Positions 1-13,600 of a stretch of 64,000 bases of DNA are shown here, piece after piece (position 1 is the first letter of the stretch; the number at the start of each line of letters is the position of its first letter). Under the pieces are notes generated by a model. That model was not told where the DNA came from. It searched no databases and worked only from the letters and a program-made list of their open reading frames with translations. A program made the translations under genes and the position numbers. The stretch is from contig NC_092863.1 of assembly GCF_032062135.1 (NCBI RefSeq), forward strand, positions 12,749,111-12,813,110. Direction: 5' to 3'. The DNA comes from Pyxicephalus adspersus. Lineage: Eukaryota; Chordata; Amphibia; Anura; Pyxicephalidae.

Positions 1-779
1 TCTATAGTACCAATCTTACAAATTAAATCCATAGCACAGAACTTCTAAAAAATAAAAAATACTTTTAACACATGTTTTTCTTGGCATTAAGACTTTAATC
101 ATTAAGGCAAACTGCATTGTCCTTATAATTGTCTTGTATATGTCTAATCCAATGTCCAAACCACCACAAATTTTGGCTAGAATGTGTCAGGTTTTTATTG
201 CTGTTTTTATCCCTCCTAAGGAAATTTACCCTTACTAATGATCCCAGAACAGAATTATGGAAAATCCAACCTTTTGAATTTGTTACAACAATAAATATTG
301 AAGGTCCTTGCATAGCCTCCCAATGCTGGATAATAACACACTGCATATCAGAATGTGCTTCTTATAGCATTCTAAGACAGAAAATAGTTCCATTCATTCC
401 AGCAACTGTGCTTTTAATCGTGCTTTTCTGCATGTTATTTACTTTACAACCTCTGGCTATACAGAGATAGGAAGATAAGAATACTGAGCCAAAGGAAGGG
501 TGTGGGGAGTTCTGATGCCTGCAGGGCAACTTAGTTACTTGTTGTGCAGCTGAAACGTGTAGCTGAAAGTTTCTCAGAATTATTAATGTACATCTTATTA
601 TTATAAAGTTTACCAAATACCCCCTGGGTGAGCTGCTATATTTTCTTGACATTAGTTAACAGTGCCTCTTTATTGTTACATGCATAATAAGATTTTCTAA
701 TCTGGTAAAAAGGACCTGTACTGTGGGAGCTGTGTTTAGCAAACAGAGGGCTAGGATTAGTTACCAGCATGGTTTATAC

Positions 780-1058
780 CAGTGTTTCTCAACCAGGGTT
801 TCTCTAGATGTTGCAAGGGGTTTCTTAAGCAATGATCAATTTGTGCCTCTCAGATCAGTTTATGTGACCCCAATGATCTTTTTGGCTATCTGTAAGCGTG
901 ATATTCTTCCAACGGACCAGCAATATAGCAAGTATTCTTCCTACTGACCACCACACTATGTACTGTGAGCTGTGGATATAGTAATTACAGTAAGGGTTCT
1001 CCAGAATGCCTGAAAGTATTCTCAAGGGAATCTCCCATGTTAAAAAACGTTGAGTCTG
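780..1058 (+). mobile_element. hAT-like non-autonomous element (family with CAGTGTTTCTCAACC ends)
   Basis: The left end reads CAGTGTTTCTCAACC, a typical hAT terminus. The right end is eroded to about CGTTGAGTCTG, and imperfect 8-bp flanks (GTTTATAC, GTCTATAG) fit a target-site duplication. Internal phrases recur in the copies at 16523 and, reversed, at 35705. No transposase is present. Confidence 0.7.
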
Positions 1059-1108
1059 GTCTATAGGGTCCTGCAGCCAATCATTTTCCCATTACTGACG
1101 TACTATAC

Positions 1109-1323
1109 ATTATTTGACTTTCTCCAAGGCTGGAGATAATACGCTTTCATCAGTGAAGCTGGGTAATCCAGCAAACCTGGAACGGATCAGGTCGAGCATT
1201 GAAAACATTTGCTAACAAATAGCTAATGACTTCAAGGAAATCCATTCCAGGTTTTCTGTATTACCCTGCTTCACTGATGAAAGTGTATTCTCTCCAGCCT
1301 TGGAGAGCTTTAATAAATCAGAG
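1109..1323. mobile_element. Palindromic foldback MITE, copy 1
   Basis: The left half (CTCCAAGGCTGGAGA, then CATCAGTGAAGCTGGGT, then CAGCAAACCTGGAA) reappears as its reverse complement in the right half, ending in TTTAATAAATCAG. The same palindrome occurs at 6518, 18960, 32008 and 38988, with half a copy at 29546. The element is about 215 bp with no coding capacity. The superfamily is not assigned. Confidence 0.75.
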
Positions 1324-1499
1324 CCATCGTCTCTGTGTGAAGGTGTCAGTGTCAATGTGTGAGGTAGTATTGGCCATGAGGGAGTAGGTGTTTTGTGGAG
1401 GCTCATCTTTTAAAATATCCTGGGGTAGAATTTTCCTTCAGAAGTCTCCTCTGAATTTCTAACTAGTAGATTTTGTGTCTGTCCTCTGCTGTCTTTTAG

Positions 1500-1689
1500 G
1501 ATTTTGGAAAAGGAGCTCCTCGTTGTGACGTGGAGTCAGCACTGTTGGAGAATAACTGTGATAAAAGGTATATTGAGTACCCTACTAGTGTGGTCAAGAC
1601 CCTGGCCAACAGACCATTGAGTGACAAAGGCTCAGAAGGGGACATTACCCAGATGTCTCCTCAGAAGATAGAACTTCACTTGAGACCAG
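1500..1689 (+). CDS. itgb3: itgb3 exon 3
   Basis: Reads in frame from GAT at 1500 and ends in phase 1 before GTAACA. It encodes the last part of the PSI domain (GAPRCD, then NNC) and the start of the hybrid domain ([20 protein letters not shown]). By alignment the residue at human mature position 33, the HPA-1 alloantigen site, is Lys. Confidence 0.93.
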
Positions 1690-4600
1690 GTAACACTTCA
1701 AACTGAAAAACAGTACTTCTGCAATAACTTTTACAGAATCTACACACTTACGCAAGTTTCGGCTCTGCATCATCAGTGAGCATTCCACAGATGTAAATGA
1801 TCAGGCTCTTCAGCCAGTGCCCTGTGTAAAATTCTTCATTCCCCTGGTATATATGAAATGGGTATCCCTGGAGGCTGTGGGATTACTCACCAATCTTTCT
1901 CATCCTGTTGAGAACCCTAGAATTGAGAAAAATGTATTACTTTTATATGATTTAAAAAAAAACACAATTTAGAAATAACATTTTTTTAAATGTAAGGAAG
2001 AAAGCAAGTTTTATCATGCATATTTTGGTTGATAGGTCGTGCTTGAAGACAGTAGAGTTAGTGGCCGCTAGACAAAGTATTTCACATTTTCTAACAGCTG
2101 TGCTTAATTTGTATTGCAAAGTGATATAGTTGCTTTAAAACCCCATACAAAATATTAAAAGAGTTGTGTGTATTAGTACCCATATAAAATATATTACTAT
2201 ATATTACTTGAATGTGCAGAAGGACTGTCATTAGAAAGTGTTTAGTTTAGAAATAATTTATTTAATTTTTTAACTTCTATAAAGTGCCATTGTTTCTAAT
2301 TTCCCAGATGATTCTAAGATCTTCACAATACAAGTTCGGCAAGTGGAAGACTATCCAGTGGACATCTACTACCTTATGGATCTGTCCTATTCTATGAAAG
2401 ATGATTTAGAAACCATCCGGACATTAGGAACTCAACTAGCTGAGAAGATGCGCAGAGTAACCAGTAACCTCCGCATTGGCTTTGGGGCTTTTGTTGATAA
2501 GCCCATGTCACCTTACATGTATATGTCACCACCGGAGGTCATTGACAACCCATGCTTAGAGTAAGTAATGATATTTTCTATGGCCTTTACTGAATAGAAG
2601 GCAAAATATTGTGCTTGAAGTGCTAATAAATGTACAGTATATAGCAAAAAGTTTGTGGCTGTCTGACCTGTATAAGCTTCTTGGGCTTCCCAATCCAAAT
2701 TCATGGGCATTATAATATGGATGCCCACCTCCAGTTGCTGAAGCCTTAATTTTTCTGGAAAGCTTTTGTTTGGGATTGTGCCCATTCAGAATTTGTAAGA
2801 TTAGATACTGATTTTGGAACTAGCTTGCAATCAGCATTTTAGTTTATTTTAAAGGAGCTCAGGATGGTTGCAGGTCACTCAAGTTCACTTCCACCAAACT
2901 TATCCAGAGCTCAATCATGCTGGAGAAAAAAAGGCCTTCCCTGAAATGTTCCCACAATTTTGAAACCCCACAACTGTCTAAAATGTTTTTAAATACTGTT
3001 GTTTAACAGTAACCCAAGAATTGTAAAAACAAGGTACCCTAATATGATTCAGGGAGGAAAGTCATGGGTTAGCCCACAATGTCCCACCCCCTGTGCCTTT
3101 ACCAAGTGTCTTTATTACACCAATATTATATTAAGTAAAGTAATTTAATTTTCTCCGCTATCCTGTAGCCTTAGCACATTTGATCTGTTTATTTGTGTTC
3201 ACATTCTCCTGAAAAATCTCCTTTGGATAATCTTTTAGCCTCAAATCTCTTCATGTGTCTACTAAATACAGACACATTATAAATATTTGCAAGACATGCT
3301 CTGGCTGGATGGCCATAAATCACCTGAGCAATGCTGACTTGGAACACCATGAGTAAATGACCTACAGCGTGTATATACGTGTATATATATTTCAGCAAGT
3401 GCTTTTGTTTCAGACATGTTTCATGCAAAACAGCATTTCAAATTATATTGTTCATATACAAATGGCATACCATATTACAAAATTAAAACATTAAACTTCT
3501 CTGCAAGTCCTATCCACAATGGATGATCAATATACAATATTATGCAGATAATACAGATAAAGAACACCAGATTCATTTACATTATCTGACCAAGATCAGA
3601 ATGCAGTTCTGATACACTGTTGTAGACATAGGAAACTATCTCTGGAATGATTTGTTCATGATACAGTTCCATTGCACTTTGTACAGTCATTAGTCACACT
3701 CATCAAAACGTTTTTTAATGTTGAAGGTGATTTACCACTCCTCCAATGGAACCAAAGAAGCCACTGGTAGCAGTGTTATTTGTAAATACAAAGATGGTCC
3801 ATGAACAAAACATAAAATTTTGGTTGCCCGTGATGTTTGATATTTTCTGTGAACTGCCAGTTAACAATATCTGCCTGAGCTGCATTCTTGTATGAGCATG
3901 CTCCATGCATACTACATGCCTCACACCATACCGCATGTCCATCCTAGGCTGACCAGATGTTCACAACTGCACACCAGTGCTAGTAGCACATGACACCACC
4001 CCAATATTAAAGTTTATTTATTTCTTTGCTTTAAAAAGTATTAAATTTAAAAACTATATTAAAGAGTGTGGAGTGGAGTGGAAAGAAAAAGAAAGTTCTG
4101 CATAGTTTACCTGCCACTGCTGCAGCTCCTGTTACTCTAAAAATCTGTAGAAAACCAAACCACCAGCATAATTTGAGTATTAAGTATTAGGGATCGGTCA
4201 ATCTGTCTGCGTTTAGATCATTATGGCTTTTCTCAAATTGCTGTGCTGATGTTCAGTGAACCCTACTGAGGTCTATGGGGGACAAATGTTAGAGCAAAAA
4301 CATGCTCAAAATTAATAGTATAATAAATTGTTGCCAGAAGCTCTTCAGATAACTGGATTATTTAGAAACTGTAAATATTTGGCCCCCACTACTGATATAG
4401 AGCCTTCAATGTGATAAGTTAAAGGCTACTATCTGTATGGTAATTCTTCCTGTCGTCATGCTGGTTTCCTTTGGGTGATTTGGTTTCCTACCACAGTACA
4501 AAAATAGAATGGTAGATGAACTGGGCATGCTTATCACATCATTTCATATCATTGTCATCCAGGCTGATGTGCATTGTTCTCACACAACTCTGCGGTACAA

Positions 4601-7600
4601 GCCCCTCTAAGAACCGCCTATGCTTTGTGGATAAAGGCTGTTACCCAGTTTGTGTTCTGCCTATGGCCTGACAATTTTTGTCAGTTGCCAACTTGTCTGT
4701 GTTTTTTAATGCAAACCTTGTATGACACCTAGTGCCCTATGACCACTTCTTACTTGCTTTGTGTATTTATGCATGTTTGAGTTATTTGCCTCGTTCATGA
4801 CCTTGACTGACCCCATCTGCTGCCGGCCCTGTTTAGTCAATGTAAAGGGTATATCTCCCAGAATGAATAGATCACCCTATAAAAGGGTCAAAATTTTTTT
4901 CAAAATAATATTTTTTCAGCTAATTTTTTTACTTAGTACAACTTACAGAAAGAAATGTCTCTCCTGCACTTCTAGAGTAGCACTTCTAGTCCTTAGCGGG
5001 CAGATTATAGTTCAGTGGCTAAAGCAGTATACAAAAACACAAAAAAAAAAACAAGGGACCCTTTTTTTATTCTATATTTTTCCTATTAAATTCCATGTAA
5101 CTGTTTTGTTATTCAACATAGGATTGGCACAACCTGCAAGCCAACTTTTGGCTATCAGCACATTTTGGCCCTCACTGACCAGGTTGAGAGATTCAATCAG
5201 GAAGTGGCAAAGCAGGATGTTTCCCGAAACCGTGATGCCCCAGAAGGTGGATTTGATGCCATCATGCAGGCTGCAGTATGCGACGTGAGTGCAGAAAAGT
5301 TAAGGAAATTTGGTAAATAGAAATGCAAATGTCTATTATTAGTAAGACTCTTCCCATACTTTGTATTCAACAGGAGAGGATTGGCTGGAGGAATGAGTCT
5401 TCCCACCTGCTGGTTTTCACCACTGATGCCAGAACGCACATTGCCTTGGATGGACGTCTTGCTGGAATCATTCACCCCAATGATGGACAATGCCATCTTG
5501 GAAATGACAATTCTTATAAATTGTCTACTGTTCTGGTAAGCAAGGTGCTCTGTCATGCAGAGTTGAAATGAGCTTGGTCTTCTTGCTCAATCAGAGCAAA
5601 GCAACAAATGCAAAGAAAGGGGACCTTGTATGAGCTCCTAGACTTTACAGTCTGATATCCTATTAATATCTCTTCTGTGCTACTTTCAAAAATATTCCTT
5701 TTTATAAATTTTTCTACAGGACTACCCATCCATTGGACTCATGACTGAAAAACTTTCCCAAAAAAACATCAATCTTGTTTTTGCTGTTACTAGAGAGGTT
5801 CAGGATCTCTACAAGGTAATGATTATTTGATCTATTTTTATGTATAAGGTTGACCAGTAGCCAATAGTTTAAAAAGTATGAAAGGGGTATATGCAGAAAC
5901 GTAGTTTTTTTTCATAACCACAACCTTTATTCAGAATATTTCATTTACAGTTGTTTATAACTATATGGTTGAATTAATTAGCACTGACCAATGTTATCGC
6001 TCTGTTTGCTATTTACTGAAATGCACTGGGTATTTGACATGAATGGTGGTGGTAAGGAAGGGAAGATGTCAAGGCAATGTGTATTTAAATTGTATCTTGA
6101 TTCTTCAGTCTACCTTTTTATGGTATGAATTGCCTTTTTGGCATGGGGCCAGCGACTCTCACTAAAATACATGAAGCTCAAATTCAGGTTGATGGGACCT
6201 TTTTGATGTTCAGTTGGTGAATAAGGGAACTGGACACATGGACATATGTTTAATAGTGCTACTCTCTAAATAATTTAAAAATGGCAAGATATAATACAAA
6301 GGCTATATAGGAGAAATAATGTGGACATAATACCAGCTTCATGGGAGATATGTGCTCTGAATTACAACCTATTTCATTTTATATCTGAATTTAGCCAGTG
6401 GGACTGTCAATCAGATATGACTATATGACACCCAAAGTATGAAGAACAATAGATTCCACATTGCAATACAGTGGAAACCATGTTTCTTTGTTAGAAGTGA
6501 CAGGAAGTACACACAATGGGCCTGATTTATTTAATTTCATCAGTTAATCTGGGAATGGATCTGGTCTAGGATTCAAAACATTTGCTAGAAAACCTGGAAT
6601 CGATTCCAGGTTTGCTGGATCACTTAGCTTCACTGATGAAAGTGTATCCTCTCCAGCCTTGTAGAGCTTTAATAAATCAGGCCCAAGGGGTTTTTGGTTT
6701 TGTAAAGTTTAGTTGTAAGGTACTGAACAAGTACGCATATGGGATATTTAGGACTACACTTTGACTTGATTGGCTGAATGCTTGTTCAGGTCAGTCACTC
6801 AAATAAATTGAAGCTACAGAAGCATGGAAGACAATGGTAATGCTCTTAGTAAATGCTCTTAGTATAGGCTTCCTTTACATTAGGCTGAAAAGTACAGTAT
6901 TGTTTCTGCTTTCCTCAGCCCATTCATTCTTAAAAGATTTTAATAAGGATAAAATGTTGCTATATGCTGTCATATTCATTCTAAATATATTTTTCACAGG
7001 AATACAGTGAGTTAATTCCCGGGACGACAGTGGGTACATTATCCAAAGATTCAGGAAACGTGATTCAGCTGATCGTGGATTCCTATGAAGTACGACTTCC
7101 CAAAATCTCTTTTTTCCACACACTACATGAACTATACTGCTTATCTATTCCAGCTTGTTCTTTTTCTTTCTGTGGCTTTCATCTGTCTGTCATCTTGCCT
7201 GCACCTACTTATATGTTCCAGTCGCCAGGATAGTGGTAACTGTTCACATGACCTAATGTACTGGTATTTGGTCATGTGACCTCTGGTGAAAACTGAAGTT
7301 CCCAAAAGCTGCATCCCCGTTCATCAAGAATCACGTGACCTAATATGCAGGGAATTCCAGAGCTGTGGTTGAAACTAAGCATTTCAGGACCTCCGATTTA
7401 TGATTTTAGGGGCAGTGGAGGGAAAGGGTTGGTATGTACTTTCAAAAAAACTCACGTGTATTTTTCTTGTTTTTTATTTTGTGAGCACAGAAAATCCGAT
7501 CCAGAGTGGAACTGGAAGTTCGTGATCTTCCTGAGGAGCTGTCACTTTCATTCAATGCTACTTGCACCAATAACGAGGTCACACCAGGCCTTAAATCCTG

Positions 7601-10600
7601 CTCAGGGCTCAAGATTGGAGATACTGTGAGTTACATTTACTTGTTACTTTTCTTTTTCTTATCGGAAACTTTCTTGACAAAACGTTTGCAGCTTTTAGTT
7701 GTCAGTGGGGGTACATCATTTGCTCAGCAGACAACTAAAGCCTAAGTACATGATTTATTAGATGTCCCCAGAATCTGGCTTAAACGAAGCTGAAGGAAAC
7801 AGGGTTTCAGGCTCGGTTCTGTAGATCACCTGATCGATGGTCTACGCCAGTGTTTCCCAAACTTTTTTACATTGGGGAACCCTTTATTAACTTTCAGGTT
7901 TCAGGAAAACACTGCTACAAATACCATATCCACAGCTTACAGTATATTAATGTGGTGGCTAAACCAATGCAAAGCAATGATAAATCGAGCCTTACCTGAT
8001 CTGCCGGCGTCCTCCATCGTCCTTTGTGTCTTCTAGCTTCCCCTGGCCAGCGTCCTCTGCATCGGATTAGTCAATGGGAGTTCCTTGTGGCGCCGGGGCG
8101 TGCGGATGTTCCGTTCAGGGCGTGGCGGAAATTTCAAATCTATTTGTATTGCATTCAATACAAAATAACTGTAATGAATGCAATACATTGGATTTATATG
8201 TGTTTATATTTTGTTTGTTTACCCTTACAAAAAAAACAACAATTACATTTTGAGAAAATAACGCATTCCTACACCACATTCTTCATCCTTCTCCCCTTTA
8301 TTGTTATCTCCACTCTCCCTAAATCATAATTATGTGTCCACGGGTCTCCTTCTAGAAAGAAACATTTAGGAATAAATGCCAGGACTTTCACAAATCCTAT
8401 CCATTGATTGTTCCTAATTCCTTCTTAATGTTAGTCATATTTGTTTATTCTAATAGTAATTTCCTATGTAAATCAGTTCCTTTAAATCCTATGCATAGCA
8501 ACCAAATAATAATTAGTTTCTGTATCTTTTAAAGAATATATAATATCCTCCATTTCCTTTACATCTCTCATCTCCCAGTCTCTTACTGAAGGCAAAATAA
8601 CTTGTTTTCAAAATGTTTAGCATTGCCATTCTAGTTGTATTGACCATAAGATCACCAATACTTATTTATACAATTCCCATGAAGCAAGAAATATTCTAGT
8701 TCCATTGGAATTGTAGGTAGTAATACCAGATATGACCTTATCCTACACAGAATTTGCTTTTACCTAACATGCCCTGACCATTTATGTACTTTGAAAGTAC
8801 AATTTGGATTTTATATATTAAAATTCTTTTCCTGCTTGCCTGCTTGCATTTTTGAATCAAACAATGTGTTGTTTTTCTTTTTTTGTGGCTATTATTTCTT
8901 GTCTTTGTGTCTCAAATTCAGGTAGTGAAGAAAATCTCCCCAGTGAGGTAGCAGAAAGAAAAAAAATTGACAGGCATTTTAACATTTCTTCTTTATGTCC
9001 AAAAATGCAGAACATTGTCTGGAGTTTGGTTTTCATTAGTTTATTTTTAGTATCTGACAGTATTAGTATAGATTCCAAAAATAAAATTAAATAGAAGTTA
9101 TGGTTTAAGATTCATTACAAAGCATTATGCTAAAGTCAAACACCTCCTAACCACTTATAGAAACAAAACCAGGATGCAGTAAAACCTTTGCTACACATTG
9201 TATTCCAAAAATGTAACCCTTGCCAATCTATCTGCACCTAAGTTTGAGTTAAATCACACTCATTTCCTTTAGGGGCACAAAGCAGAATAATATAAAAAAG
9301 GCAGGTGGCAGACAAGGCAAGGTCAGGGCGGGTGGCAGACAAGGCAAAGTTGAGGTCAAACAGAGGTTAGCTGAAACCAACCTCTTGGCATGGGGATTTC
9401 TGTATGGAACCCAAGAGTTCTCCTCTGGCACAAAACTTTTCCACTTGACAAAGTACTAGATTTGGCCAGATCTACTTCCGGAGTCCAAAAATGCCTCAAC
9501 CACGATAGCCTTCCTTTGTGGGAATCTTCCAGGTTCATGTGTTTCAATGGCAGTAAATTATTCCAACAAATATTTGAGGGAATGTCAGATTCGCTCAATT
9601 TTTTTTTATATAAATAGAGCCTTTAAAGCGTTATGGTAAATCATAACAGTCAGTATATAGACTACTAAATCATGAAGAGGTTAATTGAAGACCTAATGAC
9701 CTTTCATCTGGAAGAAATTGGGGACAGACATGCCTATGCTGAGCAGTTTGCCTTGGGCATAGTAGTGTACAATACTTATCTCACATCCTGCTAGTTGCTT
9801 CACTTGCACTTGCTTACAAGTTTTTACTTGCATTTTCATCTTTACAGTTATCTTTTTACTTGTATGCTTTTGATGTATACAATTCTGGCTGACTAAAACT
9901 TAGATGGCTTTTACAAATGTATTTGCACTTTTTGTGAAGTTTACAGCAATAGCACAAATTGTAGATTGTAAACTGTGTGTTTTGTATTTCTTCCTCATTT
10001 TATCTTTTTTTTTTTTCTCTTTGCCAAGCTCTGTGCTATTTTGTGCTGGTCTTACCTTCTAGTTAGCCACATACCTCTCTCATTAAATCATCTAGAACTT
10101 TTTTAAAAGTCTGCTGCATTAGACACAAGTAAATACAAATATGCAATGAACACGTGGTTTTCACTTACACAAATTCAGTCCATATGTGTCATGGTATTTT
10201 TCATTTAAGTCTTTTTTTAATTTCTCTCATGCAGTGTAAGATTGAACTAAAAATTTAGTTTTGTCTGAGAAAAAAAAAACTGTTTTTTAAAAAGCCATCC
10301 AAAAAAAGGTAGCATCTTATGATCCCTACTTTTTTCCTATTTATGAATTTTGACATAGGCCTACTATACTACATACTATATTCACATGATCATTCCCACC
10401 CCTAAATAACATATTACATAACAGCATTTCTTTAGACATGTAGCACGCACTACAATTGTCCTTTCCTTAAGCACAACTCTTTGGCCTTTTTAATGGATGG
10501 TAAACAGTCAGATACTGGGTGGTTGTGCCGCCTGCCAGTTTCTGATCTACCACAACACTATGCTACTTAGTTACATACACATAAAGAGTAAATCTCACGT

Positions 10601-13600
10601 GACTGCAGACAAACTAAAGGAAAGGGTTAGAGACTGCAGACATGCTGCAAGAGATGCTCAAGTCCTTGCAGTGTCTGCCAGTCTGTTGTGTAACTAACTC
10701 ACTGCCTAAACAAATTCCTCTGCCTATCAATCGCTTCACTGCAATTAATGTACATGCCTAAGTGCAGTTGTACAAGTTCCTTTTTATTATCGTGCATTTA
10801 AACAAGCCCTGCAGACCACACGTTCTGCTGGTCATAAAACTAATGATAAGATCCTTAAATATATTTGAAAGCCACAAAAAAAAATTATTTTGTGTTAAAT
10901 GATTTATCTATGTTTTCTATATTGCTATTTGTATAGCCAGCATTACAATCCAATTGTACGACATTATAGAGATGCACCTATACAGTGTGCTAGCAAACCT
11001 AAAATATCCATATAAACTACAATTGCAGCATGGAACTACAAAGCCGTTATCTAAAGCAGCGATCGCCAACCAATGGTCTGAAAGAAAATTTGATATATTA
11101 ATTTTAAGGAAAGAAGAGTTTGCCTTTAAGAACTTATGCAGTTTCCCCATATAATTCTGTATTTGCACATAGTTTCTTGTGCTTACATGTGTTGTTTAAT
11201 TCTTTTTTATGTATTTCTCTAGTTGTTTCCACATGAGTGCGGCTTACACGCATGTACACATGCTTCTTGTTATCTACATCCTGCTAATGACAGGCCGGCC
11301 ACATCATAGTTCCAAAACAAGCATGTGGTGTCAGATCTGATGAATCTGGAGCACTGACAAGAATCAAAATGTTCTTTCTGTGACTGTATGATTCAGACTA
11401 TTCTATTTCCAGAGTGTAACTCTATAATATGCATAGAAGATTGAAGGGATGTGTTAAAAATGGCAAAAAAATATTGAAAAATATAATGATACCTATTCAA
11501 ATTCCAGGTCAGATAATGAAAGCCAACATCTAATTGGTAGATGTAGCCAAAAATACCTTTTTTGATAAAGGTTATTTTTGTTTGCTATTTTTGCAAACCT
11601 TTTATTATTACAGCCAAATCTGGAAAATGGCATATATTGATTTGTGTGGAATTACAAAACATTGTAGTAAATTTATCAGTAAATGCATGTGCATGGCCAA
11701 GCAAGATATCACTTACCTGCAGTGCATATAAAGTGGAGAAACATTTGGGATTTGCATGAGCCAATAAATCGGTGTTCTTATTTTAGCTGTGCAGTATTAT
11801 GTTCATACTAGGTAGTCCCCGGGTTACATACAAGTTAGGGACTGTAGGGTTGTTCTTAAGTTGAATTTGTATGTACAAGAACAGGTACATTATTTTAATA
11901 AATGCAGTTAGGGATAGATGTTTGTCTCAAGATAATATTAGGCAGTGTGTGGTGTCTGTTACTGTAAAAAATCCTCACTGTGAGTTAATCACAAACAAAG
12001 CAAAAAAAAACAAAATAAGGAGCCCAGACATTCATTAACTTTTGGAGCAAGCTGTGCTTTGATTTGCAAAAAGAAACAACTGCAGAGTTTGTCTAGGTCA
12101 TTAAAGAGTTACAAGAGGCTGCAGAAAGAGCTCGGTCCTTAAAGAGGAACTTAAGTCAAAAACGGTCAAAAAAAACAAAAAAACACATCCTTCAATCCCG
12201 CAGCGCAGTCGATCCGGAGGTCTCTTCCATCGGGTCCCGCATCGTCCTGGTATTTGTCTCGGGCCTGTGCTACAGGCACCGCCATCTTCTCCTCTTCTTC
12301 TAGATTCTTCCTACTACATCACCCGATCCAGGGGTGAGATCGGGTGATGTAGTTGTGGAAAAAAAACTTGCCAGTCTCACCGCACATGCGTGAGATCGGC
12401 TTTTCCCCCCATTTTGACGAAGGGGCTCCTTCTGCGCATGCCTGAGGTGCTCCCAAGGCCTGGGATGCGTGACGTAGGTTGATCGCCTAGGCAATTGAGA
12501 ATTAGGGGGCAGTGCTGCACCCTTTTTTTTTTTTTTTTTTAAAGGTGTTGCACTTAAAAAAAAAAACAGTCTTTATGTGTGACTATATCTACATCAGCTT
12601 TACATTCAGACAATTACCATACGTCATAATGACTTCACCAATGGCAGAGAATATCATTTGTCATCGGAAGGTCAACTTTAAAGAGATCAAACTTATTTTA
12701 CCATATTTACCTCCTAAATCTCTTTATTGTAAATTGTAATACTGTGACTTGTAATATTGTGATTTGTGACAGGATTACTTTGAGTTGCACTATAAAATAC
12801 CTTCTGCAGTTAAATTCTCCAGTTTATACTGACAGAGCCAGGATAATATAAACAGACCAAAACACTTCAGTTTACTTAATAGTGTTTAAAACAAGAAACA
12901 GATATGAAGCAGAAAGTTGTCTCTGGAGATTGAAGAAAGTTGGCAATTTACATGTACTTGAGTTGCCAGGATTAGGATTGTTAACAAGTATGAGGATGTA
13001 TCTTGTATAAAGTTAACAAACAAGACACAGTTTTTTTTTTTTCACAGAGATATAAGGAATATCAATGTGTTGTTGTGTTTTTTTTCATATATATGTTGTG
13101 AGAAGAATTTGTGTATACGAGTAACGGGTTACTGGTATCTTACTTCATGTTAATTAACTACTTAAGGCTTAGTCGACACGGACGTTTTCCCCAGCGTTCA
13201 ACCTGAGGCTTTGAAAGCCCATATTTAAAATTCCCATGGGCTAATCTACACCAGGACGTTTCCTTAAGGCATGTTTATGAGCGTTATCGATAATGTTGCT
13301 TGCAACATTTAAAAAACTAACGCGTGGGGTTAACGCTGGAAAACACCCAAAAACGCGGGTAAACGCTTCCATTGATTTCAATAGGGAGTTTTCCCAAGTG
13401 TTTAAGCACTTGAAATGTAAACGTGTTAAAACGTGGTATAGACTTTTTCCAGCGTTTTAAAGGCAAGCTTTAAAATGCTAATAAAACATCATAAAACCGC
13501 ATATAAACGCAGTAGGAACGTTTACATGCATTTTTAAAAAAGGCCAAAATCCTAATTAAAAGCCATTCTAAGAAAGGCATAGGGATAGAAATTTGAAGCT

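Larger units (their letters stand above)
1..1499 (+). other. itgb3: itgb3 intron 2 (3' part)
   Basis: No coding exon is seen before the acceptor TCTTTTAG that ends at 1499. The stretch holds a degraded hAT-like element (780-1058) and a foldback MITE (1109-1323). The rest is AT-rich with nothing recognised. Exons 1 and 2, which should encode the signal peptide and the first cysteines of PSI, are not here. Confidence 0.8.

Noticed and set aside
4761..5288. 175-residue open frame on the + strand
   Set aside because: It overlaps itgb3 exon 5 in another frame and is otherwise AT-rich intron translation with no protein signature.
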